From the NCBI GenBank assembly GCA_964549275.1, contig CAZJUP010000003.1, forward strand, positions 124,001 to 188,000: DNA of 64,000 bases, in the 5' to 3' direction. Numbering within the stretch: the stretch's first letter is position 1; every line of letters starts with the position of its first letter. The notes beneath the pieces are model-generated. The model saw only the letters and a list, made by a program, of their open reading frames with translations. It made no database searches and was not told where the DNA came from. This DNA comes from CAZJUP01 sp964549275 (lineage in GTDB: Bacteria > Fidelibacterota > Marinisomatia > Marinisomatales > TCS55). Position numbers and translations under genes: made by a program. Shown here piece after piece: positions 8,406 to 17,963 of the stretch.

Positions 8406-11401
8406 GTATCCCAACGAATGGAAAAACTTACTGGCGGAGTTTAGAACAAATTGAAGATTCGCCGGAATTTCGAAAATTTGCTGAGGATGAATTCCCGGAG
8501 GGAACATTGGATCTTCCCGATGGAATGTCTCGTCGAAAATTTCTTTCGCTCATGGGAGCATCTTTTGCCTTAGCGGGCTTGGCCGGTTGTCGCAGACCGG
8601 TTGAAAAAATTATTCCCTATGTCGTTGCTCCGGAGGAAATTGTCCCTGGAATACCCAAATATTATTCTTCAGCTCTTCCCTTCGGACTTGACACCTATGG
8701 TGTTGTTGTCGAAAATCATGAAGGACGCCCAACAAAAATTGAAGGCAATCCAAACCACCCTTCTACTTTAGGAAAATCCAATACTTGGCTTCAGGCATCC
8801 CTTCTGGAAATGTATGATCCGGACAGGCTGCAATCGGTCCGATACAAAAGTACTGAGTCACGATTGAAAGACTTTGCAATTGCCTGGAAAAATATAGCTG
8901 AATCTCTTAAAGACTCGAAGGGAAAAGGTCTAGCAATCCTTACTGAATCTATCAGCTCCCCCTCCTTCGATCGTTTGAAAAAACATTTTATGTCCATTTA
9001 CCCCGGAGCCAATTGGGCCACTTGGGAACCCATTAGTGACGAATCAATATTTAATGGAATAAATCTCGCTACAGGAAAAGAATATCATCCTGTCTATCAT
9101 TTTGAAAAAGCAAAAATAATTCTTTCTCTGGATTCTGATTTTTTACAGACAGAAAGTAATTCTATTCGGCATACCGCTGATTTTTCCAGTGGTCGTCGTA
9201 TTCTATCCGAAAAAGAGGATATGAACCGGCTTTATGTTGCAGAAAATGCTCTTTCCGTTACTGGAGGGATGGCCGACCATCGATACAGAATTAACCATCG
9301 ATTAATTGGAGCATTTGCAGCAGCAATTGCTTTGGAATTAAAATCACAAGGAATAAAGGTTTCTGGGGTTCATTTACTAAAATCCTATAACAACCACTCT
9401 TTTAACCAACATTGGATAAATACCGTAGTTTCAGATTTGGTTAAAAATAAAAAACAAAGTTTAGTGGTTTGCGGAAGAAATCAACCGCCTTCAGTTCATG
9501 CGGTAGTTTTTGCTATAAATACTGCCTTAAGAAATATAGGGAAAACAGTAGAGTATTTTCCGGCCAAAAAAGAGACCCGGCCAAACACAAATTCCTTTGC
9601 TGCTCTCACGCAATCCATGCAACAGGGAGAAGTATCCACCCTCATATTACTTGGAGGGAATCCTGTATACAATGCTCCTGCCAATCTGAAGTTTTCGGAC
9701 GCGTTAAAAAAAGTGCCCCAATCCTTCCACCTCACTTCCCATTTTAATGAAACATCTCAATTTGCGGATTGGACTATTCATCGCTCCCATGCATTGGAAT
9801 CTTGGGGAGATACAAGGATGGTTGATGGAACCCAGAGTATTATTCAACCTCAAATTGAACCCCTTTTTGGCAGTATTAATAGTCTTGAATTTCTTTCAGC
9901 TCTAATTCAAGCAGATGGAACCATACCAAAAGGATATGATATTGTTCAAGAGACCTGGAAAAATATTTTAGGTGATAATTTTTCGAAGAAATGGGAAAAA
10001 ACACTCCACGATGGTGTACAGACCTCCGGGTTTAAAAAGCCGAAGAAGCCTGTCTTGTCAAGGATAATGTTAGAGAATACTTTTAAAAAACGGCCCTTCA
10101 AAACCTCCAGTTCTCTAGAGCTTGTTTTTAAAACATCACCTTCAGTATTTGATGGTCGATTCGCCAATAATGGGTGGCTTCAAGAATGCCCAAATCCGGT
10201 TACAAAACTTACATGGGGAAATGCCGCTTTTATCAGCCACTCTACAGCTAAAGATTTAAATGTAAAAAACCGAGATGTTATTTCAATCCAAAATGGTGGA
10301 GAATCACTTAATCTACCAGTTTGGATAATGCCGGGGCATGCAGATAACTCAATTTCTGTTGAATTAGGATATGGCCGGACTATTGCAGGAAGAGTTGGGA
10401 ATGGAGTAGGTGCAAACGCCTATGCAATACGCCATACTGCTTCACTCTGGTCTATAGAAAACATCTCTGTATCCAAAACAGGGAAAAAAGAACTCCTAGC
10501 TTGTACACAAGATCATCACGGGCTAGACACTGAGAAACTTGCGGCAGATGCTATCCAGGAAAGACTCCCGGCTATTTTTCGGGAAGCCACTTTGGAGGAA
10601 TATAAACACAGTCCGGATTTTGTAAAGGACCATGATTCTCCCCTTCCCTTGGTCTCCTTGTGGGATGAAGTATCCTATGAATCCAATCCTCAATGGGGGA
10701 TGACTGTAGACCTAAACCTCTGCACGGGATGTAATGCGTGTACTGTCTCTTGCCAAAGTGAAAACAATATTCCAATTGTGGGTAAGGAGGAAGTTGAAAA
10801 AGGCCGTGAAATGCACTGGATGCGTATGGACCGATATTATTCAGGAGATATGGATAATCCTGAAATGGTGGTGCAACCCATTAATTGTCAACATTGCGAA
10901 ATGGCCCCCTGCGAACAAGTTTGCCCTGTAGCAGCCACGACCCACTCTGAAGATGGTTTAAATGGAATGACTTATAACCGATGCGTCGGAACAAGATACT
11001 GTGCAAATAATTGTCCCTATAAAGTGCGCCGGTTTAATTATTTTAACTTGACGAAAGATTTGCCCGAAATCGTTCAAATGGCTCAAAATCCCGATGTTAC
11101 TGTTCGTTTCCGTGGCGTAATGGAAAAATGTACATTTTGCGTTCAGCGTATAAATCAGGGGAAAATATTGGCTAAAAATGAAAAGAGAGAATTAATAGAT
11201 GGAGATATTACCTCCGCCTGTCAACAGTCTTGTCCGACTGATGCGATTATTTTTGGAGATGTTTCGAATTCAAACAGTCAGGTTTCGAAAGCAAAAAGTC
11301 AAAATCGAAATTATGCCCTTTTAGGCGAATTAAATGTGCAACCCCGCGTCACCTATTTGGCGAAAATACGAAACCCACATCCCGAATTGGATAAAGCATA
11401 A
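8402..11401 (+). CDS. actB: ActB, iron-sulfur subunit of alternative complex III
   Basis: ActB fuses a molybdopterin-oxidoreductase-like domain, which in this family carries no cofactor, to an NrfC-like domain with four Fe-S cluster motifs. The 999-residue product has the usual ActB N-terminal extension of about 40 residues, then a twin-arginine motif (SRRKFLSLMG, residues 43-52). The C-terminal third holds the cysteine motifs CTGCNACTVSC, CQHCEMAPCEQVCP, CVGTRYCANNCP and CTFC/CQQSCP. The ATG at 8402 is chosen from the ATGA overlap with actA. The same frame extends upstream inside actA but does not encode ActB sequence there. Confidence 0.92.
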   Translation: MSIPTNGKTYWRSLEQIEDSPEFRKFAEDEFPEGTLDLPDGMSRRKFLSLMGASFALAGLAGCRRPVEKIIPYVVAPEEIVPGIPKYYSSALPFGLDTYGVVVENHEGRPTKIEGNPNHPSTLGKSNTWLQASLLEMYDPDRLQSVRYKSTESRLKDFAIAWKNIAESLKDSKGKGLAILTESISSPSFDRLKKHFMSIYPGANWATWEPISDESIFNGINLATGKEYHPVYHFEKAKIILSLDSDFLQTESNSIRHTADFSSGRRILSEKEDMNRLYVAENALSVTGGMADHRYRINHRLIGAFAAAIALELKSQGIKVSGVHLLKSYNNHSFNQHWINTVVSDLVKNKKQSLVVCGRNQPPSVHAVVFAINTALRNIGKTVEYFPAKKETRPNTNSFAALTQSMQQGEVSTLILLGGNPVYNAPANLKFSDALKKVPQSFHLTSHFNETSQFADWTIHRSHALESWGDTRMVDGTQSIIQPQIEPLFGSINSLEFLSALIQADGTIPKGYDIVQETWKNILGDNFSKKWEKTLHDGVQTSGFKKPKKPVLSRIMLENTFKKRPFKTSSSLELVFKTSPSVFDGRFANNGWLQECPNPVTKLTWGNAAFISHSTAKDLNVKNRDVISIQNGGESLNLPVWIMPGHADNSISVELGYGRTIAGRVGNGVGANAYAIRHTASLWSIENISVSKTGKKELLACTQDHHGLDTEKLAADAIQERLPAIFREATLEEYKHSPDFVKDHDSPLPLVSLWDEVSYESNPQWGMTVDLNLCTGCNACTVSCQSENNIPIVGKEEVEKGREMHWMRMDRYYSGDMDNPEMVVQPINCQHCEMAPCEQVCPVAATTHSEDGLNGMTYNRCVGTRYCANNCPYKVRRFNYFNLTKDLPEIVQMAQNPDVTVRFRGVMEKCTFCVQRINQGKILAKNEKRELIDGDITSACQQSCPTDAIIFGDVSNSNSQVSKAKSQNRNYALLGELNVQPRVTYLAKIRNPHPELDKA

Positions 11402-11406
11402 AGATT

Positions 11407-12792
11407 ATGAGTGAATCAATCCATACTCAACAATCATCTGAACCACCATTAATAACCGGTGACCAGACCTTTAATTCAGTTACGGATACCATCAGTCGAA
11501 TTACAGAATCAAAGGCTCCAAGAGAGTGGTTCATCTTTTTTGGTTTGGCTTTTTCTATTCTTCTTGTTCTTCTGGGCTCAGTGGGTTGGCTTTTCTGGGA
11601 AGGGACAGGAATATGGGGTGTAAATAACCCCGTTGGCTGGGGATGGGCTATTGTTAATTTTGTATTTTGGGTTGGTATAGGCCATGCCGGAACCTTAATC
11701 TCGGCCATCCTGTTTTTACTGAGGCAAAAATGGCGTACATCCATAAACCGCTTTGCAGAAGCCATGACAATTTTTGCTGTGATTTGCGCCTTGCTTTTCC
11801 CCTCTATTCATGTGGGAAGAGTCTGGCTCCTGTACTATTTCTTTCCCGTTCCAAATCAAATGGGAATGTGGCCCAATTTTCGAAGTCCGTTATTATGGGA
11901 CTTCTTCGCTGTCGGAACATATTTTACTGTCTCATTTTTGTTTTGGTATACCGGTCTCATTCCGGATTTAGCTACTTTGAGAGATAGAGCAAAGGGATTT
12001 AGAAAAAAAGTCTTAGGATTATTTGCCGTAGGATGGAGAGGTGGAAACCGGCAATGGCAACATTATGAAATTGCTTACTTGGTTCTGGCTGGATTATCAA
12101 CACCCTTGGTCCTTTCTGTTCATAGTGTTGTTAGCTCTGATTTTGCCACCAGTATTATCCCCGGTTGGCATACCACTATTTTCCCACCCTATTTTGTGGC
12201 TGGAGCAATTTTCTCCGGCTTTGCAATGGTGATGACTTTAGCTATCATCGCAAGAAAATTTTACAAGTTAGAGCATTTTATTACCGTTAGGCATTTAGAC
12301 CGCATGTCTAAAATTATGCTGCTTACGGGGTCCATGGTGGGATATGCTTATGCAATGGAATTTTTTATTGCCTGGTATAGTGGAAACATGTTTGAATCCT
12401 TTGCCTTCACGAACCGCGCCTTGGGGAATTATGCATGGGCTTATTGGATCATGATTTCTTGCAATGTCATTGTGCCACAATTTTTCTGGTCCAAGCGGAT
12501 TCGTAATAATGTTCCATTCCTGTTTATCGCATCCATTTTAGTAAATGTAGGGATGTGGTTTGAACGATTTGTCATAACGGTAACATCACTTTCACGTGAT
12601 TTTCTTCCGTCCTCGTGGGATTACTATTCTCCGACTATGTGGGATATTCTCACTTTTATCGGAACTTTCGGGTTATTCTTCACACTTTTTCTGCTATTTC
12701 TCAGATTTTTACCTATGATCTCAATATCAGAAGTAAAGGGTGTATTGCCTCAAGCAAATCCGCATCATCAAAATTCGGAGACCCCATCATGA
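11407..12792 (+). CDS. actC: ActC, NrfD/PsrC-like membrane quinol subunit
   Basis: ActC is a polytopic NrfD-family membrane protein that carries a quinol site in alternative complex III. The 461-residue sequence contains about ten hydrophobic helices after an N-terminal cytoplasmic stretch of some 45 residues. It follows actB by 5 bp and ends in an ATGA overlap with actD. Family motifs are mostly aromatic membrane positions, so the assignment rests on topology, length and operon position, which agree fully. Confidence 0.92.
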   Translation: MSESIHTQQSSEPPLITGDQTFNSVTDTISRITESKAPREWFIFFGLAFSILLVLLGSVGWLFWEGTGIWGVNNPVGWGWAIVNFVFWVGIGHAGTLISAILFLLRQKWRTSINRFAEAMTIFAVICALLFPSIHVGRVWLLYYFFPVPNQMGMWPNFRSPLLWDFFAVGTYFTVSFLFWYTGLIPDLATLRDRAKGFRKKVLGLFAVGWRGGNRQWQHYEIAYLVLAGLSTPLVLSVHSVVSSDFATSIIPGWHTTIFPPYFVAGAIFSGFAMVMTLAIIARKFYKLEHFITVRHLDRMSKIMLLTGSMVGYAYAMEFFIAWYSGNMFESFAFTNRALGNYAWAYWIMISCNVIVPQFFWSKRIRNNVPFLFIASILVNVGMWFERFVITVTSLSRDFLPSSWDYYSPTMWDILTFIGTFGLFFTLFLLFLRFLPMISISEVKGVLPQANPHHQNSETPS

Positions 12793-13325
12793 ATAAACCC
12801 CTTGGGATAGTTGCCGAATTTTCTTCTCCGGCTGCACTGTTACACGCTGCAGAAAAAGTACGAGATAAAGGATTTACTCACTTTGACTGTCATTCCCCTT
12901 TCCCTATTCATGGCATGGATGAGGCCATGGGGTTAAATCGATCAATCCTTGGGTATATTATTGGATTTTTCGCTTTCGTGGGAGCAGGAGTTGGATTTTG
13001 GCTTCAATCCTGGTCACATGCTGTCGCTTATCCTCTTGTCATTAGTGGCAAACCCTATTTTGCCTGGCAGGCCTATATTGTTATTACATTTGCACTTCTG
13101 GTTTTATTTGGGGCTATCGCCGCCGTATTTGGGATGATGGGTTTAAACCGGCTTCCACGTTATCATCATCCCGTATTTTTCTCCGACCAATTCGAAAAGA
13201 AAGTGACTAACGATGGATTTTTTATCAGTTTGGAATCAACGGATCCATTGTTTGAATCTATAGAGACAAAACAGTTTTTTAATTCAATCGGAAGTTCTCA
13301 TATTGAATTGCTGGAGGAACGATAA
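12789..13325 (+). CDS. actD: ActD, DUF3341 membrane subunit of alternative complex III
   Basis: ActD is a small DUF3341 subunit with two transmembrane helices. The 178-residue product opens with the family pattern in which a short alpha/beta region (AEFSSPAALLHAAEKVRDKGF then HSPFPIHGMDEAMG, written here as two blocks) precedes two helices. The start at 12789 comes from the ATGA overlap with actC; an upstream extension of the frame overlaps actC coding sequence and is ignored. Its stop shares one base with the actE start. Confidence 0.9.
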   Translation: MNKPLGIVAEFSSPAALLHAAEKVRDKGFTHFDCHSPFPIHGMDEAMGLNRSILGYIIGFFAFVGAGVGFWLQSWSHAVAYPLVISGKPYFAWQAYIVITFALLVLFGAIAAVFGMMGLNRLPRYHHPVFFSDQFEKKVTNDGFFISLESTDPLFESIETKQFFNSIGSSHIELLEER

Positions 13326-13894
13326 TGGGCGAAACAAAGCTGACACTGCTATCGTCCCTGATTTTACTGTTCTTGGCAGGCTGTTTTAAGAACGAATCTT
13401 CAGAAAAACCTCCGGTTCACCTTAATCCAAATATGGATACACAAGAGAAATATAAACCCTATAAAACGAGCGATTTTTTCCCAAATAATTCTGCTATGAG
13501 ATTCCCTGTACCTGGTATAATTGCCCTAGGGGATTTAAAAGAGGACTCTGCTTTTTATTTTGGAAAAGATGACTCTGGTAAATATGTGTTATCAAACCCC
13601 ATTTCCCATTCTGCTTCCCTGATTCAGAGAGGACAAGACCGGTACGAAATTTTTTGTACCCCCTGCCACGGATCCACCGGAGATGGAATGGGGCTAATGA
13701 TTAATTATGTGTATCCGCCTGCCACATCCGTTCATTCAAATCGGGTCAAATCCATGCCCGACGGACAAATTTTTACAGTCATTTCTGAGGGTAACGTGTT
13801 GATGCCCTCGTATAAGCATCAAATTCCTGTTCCAGACAGATGGGCGATTGTTGAGTATATTCGAAACTTGCAAAAAACATCCGAGACACCATGA
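13325..13894 (+). CDS. actE: ActE, monoheme cytochrome c lipoprotein
   Basis: ActE is the monoheme cytochrome c subunit that can pass electrons from complex III to the terminal oxidase. A signal peptide ends in a lipobox (FLAGC, cysteine near residue 19), and one heme motif, CTPCH, lies in the C-terminal cytochrome fold, with a later Met-Pro (LMPSY) as likely axial ligand. Length is 189 aa, normal for ActE. It overlaps actD by 1 bp and actF by 4 bp. Confidence 0.92.
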   Translation: MGETKLTLLSSLILLFLAGCFKNESSEKPPVHLNPNMDTQEKYKPYKTSDFFPNNSAMRFPVPGIIALGDLKEDSAFYFGKDDSGKYVLSNPISHSASLIQRGQDRYEIFCTPCHGSTGDGMGLMINYVYPPATSVHSNRVKSMPDGQIFTVISEGNVLMPSYKHQIPVPDRWAIVEYIRNLQKTSETP

Positions 13895-15078
13895 TATTTG
13901 ATTCCAAAACTTATCGAATTACCAAACCTGATACTTTTTACAAAGTATCCATGAGTATAGGAATTATTGCTCTCCTTTTATCTGCATCAGGATATTTTTT
14001 GAATCCGGGGCAATTTTTCCATTCATACCTGACTTCACTCATGTTTTGGACAACTCTGGGACTTGGTGGCCTATTTTTTACCATGCTCCATCATTTAACC
14101 GGATCTGTTTGGAGTACCGTGTACCGCCGAATCAGTGAAACCATTATGAAAGTATTACCTTTACTTTTCATTTTCTTTTTACCCATTGCGATATGGGGAT
14201 TACACGAACTTTATCATTGGAGCCACTCAGAAATCGTAGCGAATGATCCCTTATTGAATAAAAAATCCGGATATTTGAATACCCCATTTTTTATTGGAAG
14301 AACAATAGGGTATTTTTTGATTTGGTATTTCTTTGCTAAAAAACTTTACAACTTATCTATATCTCAAGATTTGAATTTTTCTCAACGGAATACATCTCAT
14401 ATGCTTCGATACAGTGCTGTGGGTATGATCATATTTGCGCTCACCATTTCATTCGCATCTTTTGATTGGATGATGTCAACAGATGCGCACTGGTATTCCA
14501 CAATTTTCGGTGTATATATCTTTACGGGCTCCTACCTGTTGATTATCGTGTTTCTGATATTGTTTTCTCATACGATTCAGAAAGTTGGAATCTTAAACGA
14601 TAAAATAACCGTTGAACATTATCATGATTTAGGAAAACTACTTTTCGCATTTGTTGTATTTTGGGCTTATATCGCTGGGTCTCAATATTTTTTCATCTGG
14701 TATGCAAATATCCCTGAGGAAACGGTGTGGTATCTACACAGATGGAGCGGGTCATGGAAAAGCCTTAGCCTCGTCCTTATTTTTGGGCATTTTTTCATAC
14801 CTTTTGTTATACTGATATTTCGCTGGACAAAACGAAATTTGCCTGTATTAAAATTAATTGCAGTATGGGTTCTATTCATGCACTACATAGATATCTACTG
14901 GATTATTATGCCGAATTTCCATCACCACGATTTTCATTTTTCCTGGATGGATTTAAGTACGTTTATTGCGATTGGCGGTGTTTTCTTGGGACTCTTTTGG
15001 AAACGACTAAAGACACAGGCTCTTGTACCAGTATCCGATCCTGCTCTTCAAAAATCTTTTGATTTTGTAAACGTATAA
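13891..15078 (+). CDS. actF: ActF, second NrfD-like membrane subunit of alternative complex III
   Basis: ActF is the second large membrane subunit, related to ActC. The 395-residue protein has about ten hydrophobic segments and histidine-rich loops, including HHHDFHFSW near the C-terminus. It starts in an ATGA overlap with actE and closes the act operon. No caa3-type oxidase follows; instead the cbb3 locus converges on it from the other strand, so the likely electron acceptor of ACIII here is a cbb3 oxidase through a c-type cytochrome. Confidence 0.9.
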   Translation: MIFDSKTYRITKPDTFYKVSMSIGIIALLLSASGYFLNPGQFFHSYLTSLMFWTTLGLGGLFFTMLHHLTGSVWSTVYRRISETIMKVLPLLFIFFLPIAIWGLHELYHWSHSEIVANDPLLNKKSGYLNTPFFIGRTIGYFLIWYFFAKKLYNLSISQDLNFSQRNTSHMLRYSAVGMIIFALTISFASFDWMMSTDAHWYSTIFGVYIFTGSYLLIIVFLILFSHTIQKVGILNDKITVEHYHDLGKLLFAFVVFWAYIAGSQYFFIWYANIPEETVWYLHRWSGSWKSLSLVLIFGHFFIPFVILIFRWTKRNLPVLKLIAVWVLFMHYIDIYWIIMPNFHHHDFHFSWMDLSTFIAIGGVFLGLFWKRLKTQALVPVSDPALQKSFDFVNV

Positions 15079-15157
15079 TTCAGTTAAATTCATATAATCT
15101 TCACATAAAAAGGATTACCGTGTAGAATACAGGCCATGATGTATTTATACTTGACGA

Positions 15158-15598
15158 CTAAGGGATAATAACTCTTTCTATCTGTTGAAATTGATTAAAT
15201 TCATCTTCCCAGATTATATTGATATTCCAGACACCCGGTGTAAGATAAATTTTTTGTAATCCTTTTTCCGAAATATTCAAGGGAACCAATTTATCCATAT
15301 GCTTTGCATTTGGCCTTATACAGAGAACTTCTCCAAACATTTTATCGACCTGTTTTGGCTGAATTATTAATAATAAACTATCTTTTTCAACTTTTAAATT
15401 AAATAAGCGCTCTGCTTCTTTCGCGGCGGTTACGCGATCAATCGTTTTCTGATAGTCTATTCCTTTCTGATAATAATCGACAGAAACCAGCGAATCTCTA
15501 CGTGCAGCGGAAAAGGGAATAAACCAAATCCAAAAGAGCATGAATAACCCCATAATAAGGGTGATGCTAATGGGCCAAATTCTGTTTTTTATTTTCAT
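15158..15598 (-). CDS. ccoH: CcoH/FixH-like cbb3 assembly protein
   Basis: FixH/CcoH proteins are single-span membrane proteins needed for assembly of cbb3 oxidase. This 146-residue protein has an N-terminal membrane anchor (about residues 9-30), the DYYQKGIDYQ stretch typical of FixH just after it, and a beta-rich periplasmic domain. Its ATG overlaps the ccoG stop (ATGA). It is the last gene of the leftward cco operon and converges on actF. Confidence 0.85.
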   Translation of the reverse strand: MKIKNRIWPISITLIMGLFMLFWIWFIPFSAARRDSLVSVDYYQKGIDYQKTIDRVTAAKEAERLFNLKVEKDSLLLIIQPKQVDKMFGEVLCIRPNAKHMDKLVPLNISEKGLQKIYLTPGVWNINIIWEDEFNQFQQIERVIIP

Positions 15599-16974
15599 TT
15601 CGGTCCCGGACTAATAAATGAACTTTTAATCGTTTGAATTTTTTCTCCATCAACCAAAACATTAAAGATTAAAGGTGTGGCAACCTGGTACAAATTTTCT
15701 GCGGGTATATCAATAAAAAATGCCGTTTGAACCAGGCCTTCCGGCTTTACAGAAATTCCAGGTGTCACCATCCGGAGTTGTCCACTATGTGGACTGGCAA
15801 GAACGATTTCCGGTATTACTTCATCAAAAGATTTATTCAGGATCTGCACATTAAACAGGTTGGATACTTTTCCATCCTCAGCCATAAAAAAGGTTGTGCC
15901 TGGTGTTCTAAGTACCGTTGCTTCAACAGGATTTCGCGTCGTGAGTAAAAAGGTAACGATTATCAACAAAACACCCAAAACTCCAGAATATCCGTAGGAT
16001 CGTACCGTTAATATTTTCTCAACTCCATTCTTTATCCCAGAATAGGAGGCGTATCGAATAAGTCCTTTTGGCTTTTTAACCTTTTCCATGACCGTATCGC
16101 ATGCATCAATACAGGCTGTACAGTTAATACATTCCAGTTGTGTACCGTTTCGGATATCAATACCCGTTGGACAAACGTCAACACATTTATAACAATCGAT
16201 ACAATCTCCTCCTTCAGTCTTTTTCCTTGTTCGCGGCTCTCCTCTTAAATAATCATAATGCACCACGATGGAATTTTCGTCAAGGAGAACTCCCTGGAGT
16301 CTCCCATAAGGGCAAACTAATGTACAGACTTGCTCGCGGAATCTCGAAAACACCCAATAGAAAGTTCCTGTAAAAAGGAGCATGGCTACGAATCCCGTTT
16401 TATGTTGAGCAATTGGCTCAACAATAATCTTAAATAAGGCATCAACCCCAATAATCCAGGATAAAAATATATTTGTTACGAGCCAAGACAGAAAAATAAA
16501 AATGATATGTTTAAGTAATTTTTTGAATAATTTTCGTGCATTCAGTGGTTCAGCATTCAATTTTTTCTGCTGATTTGCATTCCCCTCAATCCAGTATTCC
16601 ACTTTACGAAAAACCATTTCCATAAATATTGTCTGAGGACAAGCCCATCCACACCATAGTCTTCCGAATACAACAGTAAAAAGAACGATAAATAAAATCA
16701 TGGCAATCATAATAAACAGAAAAATATGAAAATCCTGTGGCCAGAAACCCACACCAAATAAATAAAATTTCCGGTGGACTACATCAAGAAGGAATAAGGG
16801 TCTCCCATGTACTTTTATAAAGGGGATCCCAATGAGAATTGCGAGAAGTACTACGGCAACGACTTTACGATAACCATGAAGCTTTCCTTTTGGTCTTCTC
16901 GGATAAACCCAAATGCGCCGTCCTTCCTCGCTGACGGTAGATATATGATCCCTGAAACTTTCCTGTTTCATCAT
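15595..16974 (-). CDS. ccoG: CcoG/FixG/RdxA polyferredoxin
   Basis: CcoG is a membrane-bound cupric reductase and Fe-S protein that prepares copper for the CuB site of cbb3 oxidase. The 459-residue sequence shows five or six hydrophobic segments, the membrane-edge motif CGWACPQTIF, a second VCPYGRLQG motif, and two 4Fe-4S motifs (CIDCYKCVDVCP and CINCTACIDAC). The C-terminal domain is a periplasmic Ig-like fold as in FixG. Either of two adjacent ATG codons could be the start. The gene lies 24 bp downstream of ccoP. Confidence 0.92.
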   Translation of the reverse strand: MMKQESFRDHISTVSEEGRRIWVYPRRPKGKLHGYRKVVAVVLLAILIGIPFIKVHGRPLFLLDVVHRKFYLFGVGFWPQDFHIFLFIMIAMILFIVLFTVVFGRLWCGWACPQTIFMEMVFRKVEYWIEGNANQQKKLNAEPLNARKLFKKLLKHIIFIFLSWLVTNIFLSWIIGVDALFKIIVEPIAQHKTGFVAMLLFTGTFYWVFSRFREQVCTLVCPYGRLQGVLLDENSIVVHYDYLRGEPRTRKKTEGGDCIDCYKCVDVCPTGIDIRNGTQLECINCTACIDACDTVMEKVKKPKGLIRYASYSGIKNGVEKILTVRSYGYSGVLGVLLIIVTFLLTTRNPVEATVLRTPGTTFFMAEDGKVSNLFNVQILNKSFDEVIPEIVLASPHSGQLRMVTPGISVKPEGLVQTAFFIDIPAENLYQVATPLIFNVLVDGEKIQTIKSSFISPGPK

Positions 16975-16998
16975 AAAATATCAGGGTTATAATGATAA

Positions 16999-17781
16999 TT
17001 AATTAATAGGAATACCCTCGGGTGCTTTTGGGTTCGATGGGTTTGTTCCCTGCAATGAAAGAATATATTGGGCGACATCATTAATTTCTTCATCTTTTAA
17101 AACACCTTTCCATGGAATCATCCCCTTTGCAGGAACCCCAACGACAATCGTCTGTTTAATATTTTCGATTGTTCCTCCATGGATCCAGAATTTATCCGTT
17201 AAATTGGGGCCAACCAACCCTTCACCAAATTTTCCATGACATGATACACAATTTTGAATATATACGGATTTCCCCCCCAGAGGTTCCAAAGACATTTCTC
17301 GATCAAAACCTCCACCCTTTTCTTCAATTATTTCATTTTCGCTTAAGGGTAACTTTTTAGAGAGTTCCGCAAGCAAATCGGAATTAAATAGTTTTAGTTG
17401 TTCCTCAGTTGCTTTTGATTTTGCTTCAGTAATCAACCTTTCAAAAGTAACATCTTCTCCAATATAGGATTTGAATTTCTCCCTTATTTTAGGCGTCATT
17501 TCCATTTCAAAATTATAATAGGGCGATGTATACCCCATGAGTGGGGTTTTATTATTCCGTCCCATCATGTCATAATCAATGCCGGATGCTAAGGCTACTT
17601 CCCTGTTGTATTCATCTGCAGAACTCGGACTATTTTCATAAACATGATAATAAATCAAATACACAAATGAAAATACGATTGTAAAATAAAAAAGGTTAAC
17701 CCACCATGGAGGTAAATCATTATCCAACTCCTGAATACCATCATAATTATGATCCATTAGAACATCATTTGCTTTACCCAT
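16999..17781 (-). CDS. ccoP: CcoP, cytochrome c subunit of cbb3 oxidase (single heme motif)
   Basis: CcoP carries electrons from soluble cytochromes to the CcoNO core. The protein has an N-terminal cytoplasmic stretch, the characteristic PPWWVNLFYF block entering a transmembrane helix, and one C-terminal cytochrome domain with CVSCH and a Met-containing ligand region (GMIPWKG). Only one CxxCH is present, whereas many proteobacterial CcoP proteins have two. I chose the ATG at 17781 because GAGGAG lies eight bases upstream; a longer frame from 17817 is less likely. It overlaps the end of ccoQ by eight bases. Confidence 0.9.
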   Translation of the reverse strand: MGKANDVLMDHNYDGIQELDNDLPPWWVNLFYFTIVFSFVYLIYYHVYENSPSSADEYNREVALASGIDYDMMGRNNKTPLMGYTSPYYNFEMEMTPKIREKFKSYIGEDVTFERLITEAKSKATEEQLKLFNSDLLAELSKKLPLSENEIIEEKGGGFDREMSLEPLGGKSVYIQNCVSCHGKFGEGLVGPNLTDKFWIHGGTIENIKQTIVVGVPAKGMIPWKGVLKDEEINDVAQYILSLQGTNPSNPKAPEGIPIN

Positions 17782-17962
17782 TATCTTTACTCCTCGAATG
17801 GTTATTCGCCTCTTCAAATGGAAGATTTTTCATATGACTCACAAACGGCCTCTTTAATAAAAATGCCCAAACTACAATCCCCACAAAAAAAGTTAAAAAG
17901 AAGAGAAGTGAAATCACTTTCAGTTCTGCAAACCCCTCGGCATTTACAAATTGGCGGAACAT
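17774..17962 (-). CDS. ccoQ: CcoQ-like small subunit
   Basis: This 62-residue protein sits between ccoNO and ccoP, the standard ccoQ place. It has one membrane span (ISLLFFLTFFVGIVVWAFL) followed by a short basic and charged tail, as CcoQ does. AAGGAGAG precedes its ATG at good spacing. CcoQ stabilises the cbb3 complex. Sequence conservation in CcoQ is weak, so position and topology carry the call. Confidence 0.82.
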   Translation of the reverse strand: MFRQFVNAEGFAELKVISLLFFLTFFVGIVVWAFLLKRPFVSHMKNLPFEEANNHSRSKDNG

Positions 17963-17963
17963 C

